From Allobranchiibius huperziae (lineage in GTDB: Bacteria > Actinomycetota > Actinomycetes > Actinomycetales > Dermatophilaceae): 64,000 nucleotides of DNA. The notes beneath the pieces are model-generated. The model worked only from the letters and a program-made list of their open reading frames with translations, made no database searches and was not told the DNA's origin. Positions 16,006 through 24,784 of this stretch are shown here, one piece after another. Where the stretch lies: positions 2,558,929 to 2,622,928 of the forward strand of contig NZ_JACCFW010000001.1 of NCBI RefSeq assembly GCF_013410455.1. Direction: 5' to 3'. Every line of letters begins with the position of its first letter. The stretch's first letter is position 1. Both the position numbers and the translations under genes were made by a program.

Positions 16006-18273
16006 GTGAGAACCGGACGCCACTCGACCGTCGTGCAGCGCACCGCGGTCGGGGCGGCCGCACGGTGGCTGCCGGCCGTCGTCTGTCTCGTGGCGTCGTA
16101 CGCCGCAGCGCATACTCACGTCCCACTGGGGCAGTCGCTGATCTACCTGGTCGCCACGATCTGGTCGGTCCTGATGCCCGGAGTCCTGGTGCTGCGCCTG
16201 TGCCGCGGGCAGGCGGACTCGCTGCTGGCCGAGCTGTCCGTCGGGTTCGTGGTGGGCATCATGGTGCAGCTCGTCGCGTGGGCTGCCTTCGTGTCCCTCG
16301 GTGTCGGTGGGTGGCTCGCGCTCTACCCCGTGCCGGTGGTGGCCGCGGCAGCACTGATCCCGCAGTGGCGAGCAAGGCTGCGCAGCACTCCATACGCCCG
16401 ACGCGAGCCCTGGTGGGCGGCATGGTCGCTGGCGGCGTCCTACGTCGTGGCCGTCGGGCTGCTGGCGACCCGCACCTTCGCGACCAACCCGCTGCCACCG
16501 TCGAGGGTGCGCTGGTACCCCGACCTCTACTGGCACGTCGCGGTCGCCGCGTCCGCGCGCACCTCCGTGCCACCGGCCGTGCCGCAGGTGTCCGGGCAGA
16601 CCCTCAAGTACCACTGGTTCTCCCACGCTCACATGGCCGCGGACTCCCTGGTCTCGCACGTCGACGTGCTGCTGGTCGCCAGCCGTCTGTGGTACCTCCC
16701 GGTGTACGCCGCGATCCTCGTGCTCACCTATCTGCTCGCCACCCGCCTGGCGCGCACCCCGAAGGCCGGCATCGTCGCCCTCGTACTGCTCCTGGTAAAC
16801 GCGGGCATCGACCCGTTGCGCTGGGTGAACGCCTTCGGCAGCGACGCCCTCGTCCCGCTGTCGCCGTCGGAGATCCTCGGGCTGCCCGTGCTGTTGGTCA
16901 CCACGTGGTGGGTGATCGACATCGTGCGCGGCGCTCGTCCCACCCGCGCCGGCTGGGTGCTGCTCGGGCTCATGCTGCTCACCTGCGCCGGATCCAAGTC
17001 GTCCAATCTGCCGGTGCTCGCCTGTGGCCTACTGCTGGTCGTGGCCGGGCAGCTCATCCGCCGGCTGCGCCGCAGACACGGGCCGACGGGGACGACTGAC
17101 GCCGACGGGGCATTGCGCCCCACCCTGATCACGCTCGGTCTGTGCCTGGTCGTGATCGGCCTCACCGCGCCGTACCTCGCGGGCGGCAGCAACGTCTCCA
17201 CGCTCAAGACGTTCGCGCTGTCGCGCAATCGGGCGGTCGCCCTCATCGATCCCGGCGGCCACCCCGGCGGGCCGTTGCTCTGGGGGCTGCTGATCGCCCT
17301 CTCCGCCGTCACCCTGCTGCAGTTCGCCGCGCTGCTGGTGGCGGTGCCGCTGCGCGCCGACCCCGCCGTCGTCCTCATCGCCGGCATGCTCGTGGCAGGG
17401 TTCGCCGCGACCCAGCTCATCTACCATCCCAGCGATTCGGAGGTCTACTTCCTGCGCGGGGTGGTGCCGCTGTCGGAGGTGCTGATCGCGTGGGGCCTGG
17501 CCGTGGCCGTGCACCGCGCCCGGCCACCGCTGTGGGTGCTGGCCCTGAGCGCACTCGCCGGCAGCGCGGTGCTGGGCGTCGTACGCCGTTTCAGCGGGAC
17601 GCATGCCCCTGGTGCGCACTCCGCGCTCACCGCCGCGTCGGTCGTCGTCGGGGTCTGCGTGCTGCTCCTGCTGGGGGGGCTGGTGGCGTGGCACCGGTGC
17701 GGGCCCCTGGTGCGAGCCGTGCTGGCCGCCCTCCTGGTCGGGGCCGTCGTGATCCCGGCCGCCGTGCCCTTCGCCCAGACCGGTCTCAGTCACTCGACCG
17801 TCGACGAGCCGTCCAACCTGTTGACCAGTGGTGACATCGCGGGCACCACCTGGCTGCGCACACACACTCCCGAGACGACGCTGATCGCGACCAACGTGCA
17901 CTGCCGCGCCGGCATGACGCACCACATCTGCGACGCACGGGCGCTGTGGGTGACCGGGCTGGGCCTCCGCCGGGCGTTCGTCGAGTCGTGGGGCTACACC
18001 GATCAGGCGTACGCGACGGCGAAGCATCCGCATCCCGGCGAGAAGGGCGTCTTCTACTGGAGCGCCTCCTTCTACGACCAGCCGAGACTCCGGCTGAACG
18101 ACGCCGCGTTCAACGCGCCGACGGCGTACGACCTGCGCTACCTCTACGACCACGGGGTGCGCTACCTCTTCGGCAGTACCCGGGCGAGCGCGGTCTCGCC
18201 CGAACTGGCGAACCTCGCCCAGCAGGTCTTCCACCAGGGCGACGTGACGATCTACCGACTCCACCGGCCGTGA
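16006..18273 (+). CDS. Large polytopic membrane protein, GT-C-like, unknown function
   Basis: 755 residues with a dozen or more hydrophobic segments alternating with short basic loops. An early extracellular loop carries WYPDLYWHVAVA and KYHWFSHAHMAADS; acidic/aromatic/His loops of this kind are seen in GT-C glycosyltransferases. The C-terminal ~150 residues are soluble and contain TTWLRTHTPETTLIATNVHC. The start is GTG at 16006 with a -10 box six bases away. It is inserted between the paaI-paaR and paaA operators, but nothing in it suggests a phenylacetate role. A lipid-linked sugar transferase is possible; I do not recognise it. Confidence 0.85.
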   Translation: MRTGRHSTVVQRTAVGAAARWLPAVVCLVASYAAAHTHVPLGQSLIYLVATIWSVLMPGVLVLRLCRGQADSLLAELSVGFVVGIMVQLVAWAAFVSLGVGGWLALYPVPVVAAAALIPQWRARLRSTPYARREPWWAAWSLAASYVVAVGLLATRTFATNPLPPSRVRWYPDLYWHVAVAASARTSVPPAVPQVSGQTLKYHWFSHAHMAADSLVSHVDVLLVASRLWYLPVYAAILVLTYLLATRLARTPKAGIVALVLLLVNAGIDPLRWVNAFGSDALVPLSPSEILGLPVLLVTTWWVIDIVRGARPTRAGWVLLGLMLLTCAGSKSSNLPVLACGLLLVVAGQLIRRLRRRHGPTGTTDADGALRPTLITLGLCLVVIGLTAPYLAGGSNVSTLKTFALSRNRAVALIDPGGHPGGPLLWGLLIALSAVTLLQFAALLVAVPLRADPAVVLIAGMLVAGFAATQLIYHPSDSEVYFLRGVVPLSEVLIAWGLAVAVHRARPPLWVLALSALAGSAVLGVVRRFSGTHAPGAHSALTAASVVVGVCVLLLLGGLVAWHRCGPLVRAVLAALLVGAVVIPAAVPFAQTGLSHSTVDEPSNLLTSGDIAGTTWLRTHTPETTLIATNVHCRAGMTHHICDARALWVTGLGLRRAFVESWGYTDQAYATAKHPHPGEKGVFYWSASFYDQPRLRLNDAAFNAPTAYDLRYLYDHGVRYLFGSTRASAVSPELANLAQQVFHQGDVTIYRLHRP

Positions 18274-18335
18274 GGCGGACCAGAGCGGACCGAGGGACGC
18301 CGCGGGTGGCGTAGGTCACGCACTCGGGGTAAATT

Positions 18336-18357
18336 ACTGAACGACCGGTCGGTAATT
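18336..18357. promoter_or_regulatory. Probable PaaR operator upstream of paaA
   Basis: ACTGAACGACCGGTCGGTAA has half-sites matching the paaI operator (one base off the ACCGNNCGNNCGGT core). It lies 31 bases before the paaA GTG. Confidence 0.75.
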
Positions 18358-18388
18358 CCGACAGCGTCTCGACACCAGGGAGTACGGC

Positions 18389-19363
18389 GTGACGACGACC
18401 CTTCCCGCCCCGCAGGCGGACGATCTGCAGCACGACTTCGACGCGACCATCTCCGACGACCGGCGGATCGAACCGCGCGACTGGATGCCGGACGCCTACC
18501 GCAAGACGATGATCCGGCAGATCGCCCAGCACGCGCACTCGGAGATCATCGGCATGCAGCCGGAGGGCAACTGGATCACCCGGGCGCCCTCACTGCGGCG
18601 CAAGGCCGTGCTGCTCGCGAAGGTGCAGGACGAGGCCGGGCACGGGATGTACCTCTACAGCGCCGCCGAGACCCTCGGGGCCGACCGGGCCGACATGACC
18701 GGCAAGCTCATCACCGGCCGGCAGAAGTACTCCTCGATCTTCAACTACCCCACGCTGACCTACGCCGACGTGGGCGTGATCGGCTGGCTCGTCGACGGCG
18801 CCGCGATCTGCAACCAGGTGCCGTTGTGCCGGGCGTCCTACGGGCCGTACGCCCGGGCCATGGTGCGCATCTGCAAGGAGGAGTCCTTCCACCAGCGGCA
18901 GGGCTACGAGCTGCTGCTCACGATGATGCGCGGCTCGGACAAGCAGCGCGCGATGGTGCAGGAGGCGACGAACCGCTTCTGGTGGCCGTCGCTGATGATG
19001 TTCGGCCCGCCCGACCACCGCTCCCCCAACACCGAGCAGTCGATGCAGTGGGGCATCAAGCGGCACACCAACGACGAGCTGCGTCAGCGCTTCGTCGACA
19101 TGACCGTCCCGCAGGCCGCCAAGCTCGGCGTCACGCTGCCCGACCCTGACCTGCGCTGGAACGAGGAGCGCGGCCGACACGACTTCGGCGAGATCGACTG
19201 GTCGGAGTTCGACGCCGTGCTGAAGGGCGACGGCCCGTGCAACACCCAGCGGGTGCAGCACCGTCGCGCCGCGCACGAGGACGGCGAGTGGGTGCGGGAC
19301 GCGGCGACCGCGTACGCCGCCAAGACCGCGGCCCGGCGGGCCGAGAAGAAGGTCGCCTCATGA
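18389..19363 (+). CDS. paaA: 1,2-phenylacetyl-CoA epoxidase, catalytic subunit A
   Basis: 324 residues, ferritin-like di-iron oxygenase subunit. It epoxidises the aromatic ring of phenylacetyl-CoA with O2. Iron-ligand motifs DEAGHG (81-86) and [11 protein letters not shown] are present. The GTG start at 18389 is preceded by CCAGGGAG. First gene of paaABCDE-paaK; it overlaps paaB by ATGA. Confidence 0.97.
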   Translation: MTTTLPAPQADDLQHDFDATISDDRRIEPRDWMPDAYRKTMIRQIAQHAHSEIIGMQPEGNWITRAPSLRRKAVLLAKVQDEAGHGMYLYSAAETLGADRADMTGKLITGRQKYSSIFNYPTLTYADVGVIGWLVDGAAICNQVPLCRASYGPYARAMVRICKEESFHQRQGYELLLTMMRGSDKQRAMVQEATNRFWWPSLMMFGPPDHRSPNTEQSMQWGIKRHTNDELRQRFVDMTVPQAAKLGVTLPDPDLRWNEERGRHDFGEIDWSEFDAVLKGDGPCNTQRVQHRRAAHEDGEWVRDAATAYAAKTAARRAEKKVAS

Positions 19364-19722
19364 GCGAGTACACCGCCGAGGGCGGTCATGGAGCCGTGCC
19401 CACCCAAGGTGTCCCGACCGAGCCGACGCCGAGCGCCGTGCGATCGGACTGGCCCCTCTACGAGGTCTTCCTGCGCGGCAAGCGCGGGTTGAACCACGTG
19501 CACGTCGGCTCGCTGCACGCCGCGGACGCCGACATGGCGCTGCACCACGCGCGCGACCTCTACACCCGCCGCAACGAGGGCGTCAGCATCTGGGTGGTGG
19601 CCTCCGCCGACATCACGGCGTCCAGCCCCGCCGAGAAGGACCCGTTCTTCGCACCGTCGGGCGACAAGGTCTACCGCCACCCGACCTTCTACGACATCCC
19701 GGCCGACGTGCCGCACATGTGA
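19360..19722 (+). CDS. paaB: 1,2-phenylacetyl-CoA epoxidase subunit B
   Basis: 120 residues, small subunit bridging the PaaAC heterodimers of the epoxidase. Conserved blocks are [25 protein letters not shown] (near 30-55), [17 protein letters not shown] and [10 protein letters not shown]. The N-terminal ~25 residues are an extra low-complexity extension compared with the ~95-residue E. coli protein. The ATG overlaps the paaA stop. Confidence 0.96.
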   Translation: MSEYTAEGGHGAVPTQGVPTEPTPSAVRSDWPLYEVFLRGKRGLNHVHVGSLHAADADMALHHARDLYTRRNEGVSIWVVASADITASSPAEKDPFFAPSGDKVYRHPTFYDIPADVPHM

Positions 19723-19732
19723 CGAGGCTGCG

Positions 19733-20593
19733 ATGACCGACCACCTCTACGACGCGCTCGCCGACGTCCACACCGGTGACGAACGCTGGGCGTTCGGCAC
19801 GGGGTTCACCGATGCCCTCGAGGGCATCGACACGACCGTGCCCTCCGATCTGGACGCCGACGCGCTGGCGGCGTACTGCCTGATGCTCGGCGACGACGCG
19901 CTGGTCCTGTCCCACCGGCTGCAGCAGTGGGTCACCCGGCTGCCGGAGCTGGAGGAGGAGACCGCTGTCGCCAACATCGCGCTCGACCTGCTCGGCCAGG
20001 CGCGGATGCTGCTGGCCCGCGCGGGCACGATCCTCGGCCGCAGCGAGGACGAGCTGGCCTACTTCCGCGACGCGCAGGACTTCCGCAACGTGCGGCTCGT
20101 GGAGCCGGTCGACGAGGACTTCGCCCAGCTCGTCATCCGACTGATGGTCTTCAGCACCTGGCGTCTCGCCCTCTTCGAGCAGGTGCAGCGCGTCGCCGAT
20201 CCGGTGCTGGCCGCGATCGCCGCCAAGGGCATCAAGGAGCTGCGCTACCACCGCGATTACGCCGCCGGTTGGGTCGTGCGACTCGGCGACGGCACCGAGG
20301 TGTCGCACGACAAGGCCGCGGCGGCCGTCGAGCGGCTGTGGCCGCTGGTGCCGGAGCTGTGGCGGCACTGCGCACCCCAGTCGGCGTTGGGCGTCGAGCC
20401 CCCCGAGGCGGCGGTGCTCGAGGTGCTGTCCGGGGTCTTCCGGACCGCGACCCTGGACGTCCCCGAAGGCGCGCACGTCCTGGGCGCCGTCGACGGTCGC
20501 ACGGGCCGCGACGGCATGCACACCGAGGCGCTCGGATACCTGCTGGCGGAGCTGCAGAGCGTCGCGAGGGCCGATCCGGAGGCGACGTGGTGA
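19733..20593 (+). CDS. paaC: 1,2-phenylacetyl-CoA epoxidase, structural subunit C
   Basis: 286 residues, the structural partner of PaaA with the same helical fold but without a working iron centre. Motifs include YCLMLGDDALVLSHRLQQW, ALDLLGQARMLL and GIKELRYHRDYAAGWVVRLGDGT. It follows paaB by 10 bases and overlaps paaD. Confidence 0.96.
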   Translation: MTDHLYDALADVHTGDERWAFGTGFTDALEGIDTTVPSDLDADALAAYCLMLGDDALVLSHRLQQWVTRLPELEEETAVANIALDLLGQARMLLARAGTILGRSEDELAYFRDAQDFRNVRLVEPVDEDFAQLVIRLMVFSTWRLALFEQVQRVADPVLAAIAAKGIKELRYHRDYAAGWVVRLGDGTEVSHDKAAAAVERLWPLVPELWRHCAPQSALGVEPPEAAVLEVLSGVFRTATLDVPEGAHVLGAVDGRTGRDGMHTEALGYLLAELQSVARADPEATW

Positions 20594-21099
20594 CCGCGAA
20601 GGCGGACACCCTCCGCGGTGCCGCGTGGGACGCGGCCGCGCAGACCCCGGACCCCGAGCTGCCGATGCTGACCCTGGCCGACCTGGGCATCCTGCGCGAC
20701 GTGCAGGAGTTCCACGACCACGTCGTCGCCACGATCACCCCGACCTACTCCGGATGCCCCGCGATGCGCGAGATCGGCCTCGACGTACGCCGTCGCCTCG
20801 AGGCCGCGGGGTTTGAGAACGTCCAGGTGGCAACACAACTCGCGCCTGCGTGGACCAGTGACTGGATCACCGAGGCAGGCAGGGAGAAGCTGCAGGCTGC
20901 GGGAATCGCGCCGCCCAGCGCGGCGCGCACGGGCACCGGCCCGGTGCCGGTGACGCTCGGGCTCCCCGCCAGCGCGCCGTGCCCGCACTGCGGCTCGTCG
21001 GACACGTCGCACACCGCCGCATTCGGTGCGACAGCATGCCGCTCGCTGCATCGTTGTCACACCTGCGGCGAACCCTTCGAAGCAGTGAAGGCGATATGA
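20590..21099 (+). CDS. paaD: Phenylacetate epoxidase assembly factor D (DUF59/MIP18-type)
   Basis: 169 residues. An N-terminal MIP18/DUF59 domain has DPELPMLTLADLGILRDV and TYSGCPAMREI, the Cys motif of Fe-S assembly factors. A C-terminal zinc-ribbon-like part has CPHCGSSDT and CHTCGEPFEAVK. PaaD supports maturation of the epoxidase or its reductase. The GTG at 20590 overlaps the paaC stop (GTGA); a GTG one codon earlier is also possible. Confidence 0.93.
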   Translation: MTAKADTLRGAAWDAAAQTPDPELPMLTLADLGILRDVQEFHDHVVATITPTYSGCPAMREIGLDVRRRLEAAGFENVQVATQLAPAWTSDWITEAGREKLQAAGIAPPSAARTGTGPVPVTLGLPASAPCPHCGSSDTSHTAAFGATACRSLHRCHTCGEPFEAVKAI

Positions 21100-22142
21100 G
21101 GACCGACTTCCACACGCTCACCGTGCAGCGTGTCGAGCAACTGACCGACGACTCGACGGCACTCACGTTCGCGGTGCCGCCGTCACTCGCCGACGACTTC
21201 CGCTTCGCGCCCGGCCAGAGCCTGACGGTGCGCCGCGGCGACGAGCGTCGCTCCTACTCCATCTGCGCCGCCCGCGGTGAGGCGCCGCGGATCGGCGTGC
21301 GCGAGGTCGCGGGCGGTGCCGTCAGCAGCTGGCTCGTGCACGACGTACGCGCTGGCGACAGCCTCGAAGTGCAGTCTCCCTCAGGCCGATTCGTGCCCGA
21401 CCTCACGACGCCCGCGTGTCATGTGCTCATCGCGGCCGGCTCCGGCATCACGCCGATGATGTCGATCGCGCGGTCGGTGCTGGAAGCCGACGACACCTCG
21501 ACCGTGACTCTGCTCTACGGCAACCGGCAGACCGACTCGGTGATGTTCGCCGACGAGATCGCCGACTGCAAGGACGCCCACCCCACCCGGATGCAGATCG
21601 TGCACGTGCTCTCGCGCGAACCGCAGGAGGTCGAGCTCTTCGGCGGCCGGATCGACGTCGAACGTCTCGCGGCCGTCCTCACCGGCACGGTCGACGTGCC
21701 GTCGGTGGACCACTGGTGGCTGTGCGGCCCGCTGGGGATGGTGGAGGCGGCGTACGACGTCCTCACCGGTCGCGACGTGCCGCACGAGCGCATCCACCGC
21801 GAGCTCTTCTGGGTCGGCGACGTGCCGCCGGTCGAGGCGACCCACACCGACGCCGCGCCGGTCGACGGTGCGCAGGCGACCATCGTGCTCGAGGGCCGCA
21901 GCAGTCTCGTGACCGTGCCGACCGACACCCCCGTGCTCGACGCGGGGCAGAAGGTGCGCCCCGACCTGCCGTTCGCCTGCAAGGGCGGCGTGTGCGGCAC
22001 GTGTCGCGCCAAGGTCACCGACGGCTCGGTGCGGATGCTGCGCAACTACGCGCTCGAGCCCGAGGAGGTCGACGCCGGATATGTGTTGACCTGTCAGGCG
22101 ATTCCCACCAGTGACCGGTTGACGGTCGACTACGACGGCTGA
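21096..22142 (+). CDS. paaE: 1,2-phenylacetyl-CoA epoxidase, reductase subunit E
   Basis: 348 residues, the electron-transfer subunit. An FAD domain with RRSYSICA (51-58) and an NAD(P)H domain with SGITPMMSI form a ferredoxin reductase. The C-terminal ~90 residues are a plant-type [2Fe-2S] domain with cysteines at 295, 300, 303 and 333. The ATG overlaps the paaD stop (ATGA). Confidence 0.97.
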   Translation: MRTDFHTLTVQRVEQLTDDSTALTFAVPPSLADDFRFAPGQSLTVRRGDERRSYSICAARGEAPRIGVREVAGGAVSSWLVHDVRAGDSLEVQSPSGRFVPDLTTPACHVLIAAGSGITPMMSIARSVLEADDTSTVTLLYGNRQTDSVMFADEIADCKDAHPTRMQIVHVLSREPQEVELFGGRIDVERLAAVLTGTVDVPSVDHWWLCGPLGMVEAAYDVLTGRDVPHERIHRELFWVGDVPPVEATHTDAAPVDGAQATIVLEGRSSLVTVPTDTPVLDAGQKVRPDLPFACKGGVCGTCRAKVTDGSVRMLRNYALEPEEVDAGYVLTCQAIPTSDRLTVDYDG

Positions 22143-22151
22143 GGAGTCGCG

Positions 22152-23447
22152 ATGGATCGAACGCCGGCCCGGGACACGCTCGACCCCATCGAACGCGCGG
22201 GCGTCGATGAGTTGCGAGCACTGCAACTGAACCGGCTGCAGTGGTCGGTACGCCACGCGTACGACAACGTCCCGCACTACCGCCCGGCGTTCGAGGCGGT
22301 CGGCGCGCACCCGGATGACGTACGCGACCTGTCCGACCTCGCGCGGCTGCCCTTCACCACCAAGGCCGACCTGCGCGACAACTACCCGTTCGGCATGTTC
22401 GCGGTGCCGCGCGAGCAGGTCTCGCGGGTGCACGCCTCGTCCGGGACGACGGGTCGACCCACCGTCGTCGGGTACACCGCCGAGGACATCGCGACCTGGT
22501 CGGGTCTGATGGCGCGCTCCATCCGCGCGGGCGGCGGGCGGCCCGGCGACATCATCCACGTGGCATACGGGTACGGCCTGTTCACCGGCGGGCTGGGCGC
22601 GCATTACGGCGCGGAGGCCCTCGGCGCGACCGTCGTGCCGGTGTCCGGGGGTATGACGCAGCGACAGGTGACGCTGATCCGCGACTTCCGCCCCGACGTG
22701 ATCATGGTGACACCCAGTTACATGCTGGTGATCGCCGACGAGATGGAGCGCCAGGGCATCGACCCGCGCGAATCCTCCTTGAAGGTAGGCATATTCGGCG
22801 CCGAGCCGTGGACGCAGCAGATGCGGGAGGAGCTCGAGCGCCGGGTGGGCATCGACGCCGTCGACATCTACGGGCTCTCGGAGCTGATGGGTCCCGGCGT
22901 CGCGATGGAGTGCGTGGAGACCAAGGACGGGCTGCACCTGTGGGAGGACCACTTCTATCCCGAGATCGTCGACCCGATCACCGATGAGGTGCTCCCCGAC
23001 GGGCAGGTGGGCGAGCTCGTCATCACCTCGCTCACCAAGCAGGCGATGCCGATCATGCGCTACCGCACCCGTGACCTGACCCGGTTGCTGCCCGGCACCG
23101 CGCGCCCGATGCGACGTATCGAGAAGATCACCGGCCGCTCCGATGACCTGATGATCGTGCGCGGGGTCAACCTCTTCCCCGCCCAGATCGAGGAGCTGGT
23201 GCTCGCGACGCCCGCGCTCACCCCGCACTTCCAGTGCGTCCTCACCCGCCCCGAGCGGATGGACGAACTCGTCGTACGCGTGGAGCGGCAGGTGGATGCC
23301 CCGGCCGACCAGGCGGAGGTGGCGGGTGCACAGCTGAGGTCCCAGATCAAGGAGCGGATCGGGGTCAGCGTGCGCGTCGAGGTGGTCGACCCCGACACCA
23401 TCGAGCGCTCGGTGGGCAAGATGCGCCGCATCGTCGACTCCCGCTGA
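22152..23447 (+). CDS. paaK: Phenylacetate-CoA ligase
   Basis: 431 residues, ANL superfamily. It activates phenylacetate with ATP and CoA, the entry step of the pathway. The P-loop-like HASSGTTGRPTVVGYT is near residue 95, YGLSELMGPG near 240, and the C-terminal hinge/lysine region includes GRSDDLMIVRGVN and SVGKMRR. It follows paaE by 9 bases and closes the operon. Confidence 0.96.
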   Translation: MDRTPARDTLDPIERAGVDELRALQLNRLQWSVRHAYDNVPHYRPAFEAVGAHPDDVRDLSDLARLPFTTKADLRDNYPFGMFAVPREQVSRVHASSGTTGRPTVVGYTAEDIATWSGLMARSIRAGGGRPGDIIHVAYGYGLFTGGLGAHYGAEALGATVVPVSGGMTQRQVTLIRDFRPDVIMVTPSYMLVIADEMERQGIDPRESSLKVGIFGAEPWTQQMREELERRVGIDAVDIYGLSELMGPGVAMECVETKDGLHLWEDHFYPEIVDPITDEVLPDGQVGELVITSLTKQAMPIMRYRTRDLTRLLPGTARPMRRIEKITGRSDDLMIVRGVNLFPAQIEELVLATPALTPHFQCVLTRPERMDELVVRVERQVDAPADQAEVAGAQLRSQIKERIGVSVRVEVVDPDTIERSVGKMRRIVDSR

Positions 23448-23553
23448 CCGGCTCGAACCCGCCGATCGGCTGGTGGACGGTCGACTTGCGGTTCGGGCGG
23501 CGGTTTCAGGCGGCCAGGACGAGAAGGCTGCACTCGCCTCGCGCTGCTCACGT

Positions 23554-23586
23554 GGGTTGTCGGCGCCACGGCCACTTTCCTACGCC
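23554..23586 (+). repeat. Repeat family C, copy 1
   Basis: 33-base unit starting GGGTTGTCGGCGCCACGG and containing CACTTTCCTACGCC. It is nearly identical to copy 2 at 23605, and to two reverse-oriented copies near 53351 and 53404. It lies in the 293-base gap after paaK; no gene or hairpin was recognised in the rest of this gap. Confidence 0.8.
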
Positions 23587-23604
23587 GATCGCGGCTGGAC
23601 GGTT

Positions 23605-23636
23605 GGGTTATCGGCGCCACGGCCACTTCCTACGCC
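23605..23636 (+). repeat. Repeat family C, copy 2
   Basis: Same unit as at 23554 with one G-to-A change and one T missing, 51 bases downstream start to start. Confidence 0.8.
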
Positions 23637-23740
23637 CGCACACCCGGCCCCAGCGCGATCCGCGATCAAGGCCGCTCGAGAAGCTCGCACCACGCGAAGC
23701 CCGCACCACGCGCAACCCGCACCCGGCGAGAGGATCGAGG

Positions 23741-24784
23741 TCAGCGGCGGGCGACCGGGCGGCGCTGGGTCGCGTCGTCGACCTCGCCGACCAGCTCCTC
23801 CAGCACGTCCTCCAGGAACACCACACCGGTCGCGGTGCCGCCGTCGTCGACCACCCGCGCCACGTGGCTGCCGCTGCGCTGCATGGTGAGCAGCACGTCC
23901 TCGACCTCGTCCTGACGGCGCACCGTCGCTAGGCGGCGGATCCGCTTGGGGGGCACCGGCTCGTCGTAGGCCTCGTCGCGCGCGTAGAGCACATCCTTCA
24001 GGTGCAGGTAGCCCGCGATCACCCCCGTGCGGTCGAGCACTGGGTAACGGGAGAAGCCGCGCGTGGCGACCAGCCGCTCCAGCTGCGCCGGCGTGATGCC
24101 GACGGGGACCGTCTCCAGCTCGTCGAGCGGTACGGCGACATCGGCCGCCACCCGATCGCTGAACTCCAGGGCGCCCTGCACTCGCTGCTGCTGCTGCGAC
24201 TCCAGCAGCCCCTCACGGTGCGACTCCTGGACGATCAGCTGCACCTCCTCGGCGGAGAACGTCGAGGTCATCTCGTCCTTGGGCTCGATGCCGAAGCGCC
24301 GCACGATGAACTTCGACACCGACTCCACCGCCCGGATGACCGGCCCCAGCACCCGGGTCACGGCCAGCAGGGCCGGCGCGAGCACGAGGGCGGCGCGGTC
24401 CGGCCCCGCGATCGCCAGGTTCTTCGGCACCATCTCGCCGAGCACCACGTGCAGGTAGGCCACGATCAGCAGCGCGAGGACGAGCGCGACGATCTCGGCC
24501 CCGGCGTCCGGGATGCCCACCGACCTCAGCGGCCCCGCGATCAGATGGTGCACCGCACCCTCGGCGACGGCACCCAGCAGTACCGAGCACACCGTGATCC
24601 CGAGCTGGGCACAGGCGAGCAGCGACGAGACCTGTTCCAACGCCTGCAGACTCGCGCGGGCACGTTTGGAGCCAGCGGCGGCCATCGGCTCGAGCTGCGA
24701 GCGCCGCGCCGCCATGACCGAGAACTCGGCGCCCACGAAGAAGGCGTTGCCGAGCAGGAAGAGCAGGGACAGCCACAGGTTCAC
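23741..24784 (-). CDS. CNNM/DUF21 membrane protein with CBS pair, lacking CorC domain
   Basis: 347 residues. Residues about 1-180 are the DUF21 (CNNM) transmembrane domain with FFVGAEFSVMAARRSQ and the conserved GEMVPKNLAI. A CBS pair follows (YPVLDRTGVIAGYLHLKD; GVVFLEDVLEELVGEV). The C-terminal CorC_HlyC domain present in its neighbour is missing. Family members are proposed Mg2+/Co2+ exporters or sensors. The ATG overlaps the stop of the upstream paralogue (ATGA), so the two probably form a heteromeric pair. Confidence 0.93.
   Translation of the reverse strand: MNLWLSLLFLLGNAFFVGAEFSVMAARRSQLEPMAAAGSKRARASLQALEQVSSLLACAQLGITVCSVLLGAVAEGAVHHLIAGPLRSVGIPDAGAEIVALVLALLIVAYLHVVLGEMVPKNLAIAGPDRAALVLAPALLAVTRVLGPVIRAVESVSKFIVRRFGIEPKDEMTSTFSAEEVQLIVQESHREGLLESQQQQRVQGALEFSDRVAADVAVPLDELETVPVGITPAQLERLVATRGFSRYPVLDRTGVIAGYLHLKDVLYARDEAYDEPVPPKRIRRLATVRRQDEVEDVLLTMQRSGSHVARVVDDGGTATGVVFLEDVLEELVGEVDDATQRRPVARR

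Noticed and set aside
21381-23228. A 615-codon minus-strand frame opposite paaE and paaK
   Set aside because: Same GC-driven shadow effect; the plus-strand proteins carry all expected motifs.
23448-23740. A small gene in the gap after paaK
   Set aside because: Open frames there read through repeat family C and lack a start with a ribosome site or any recognisable protein pattern.
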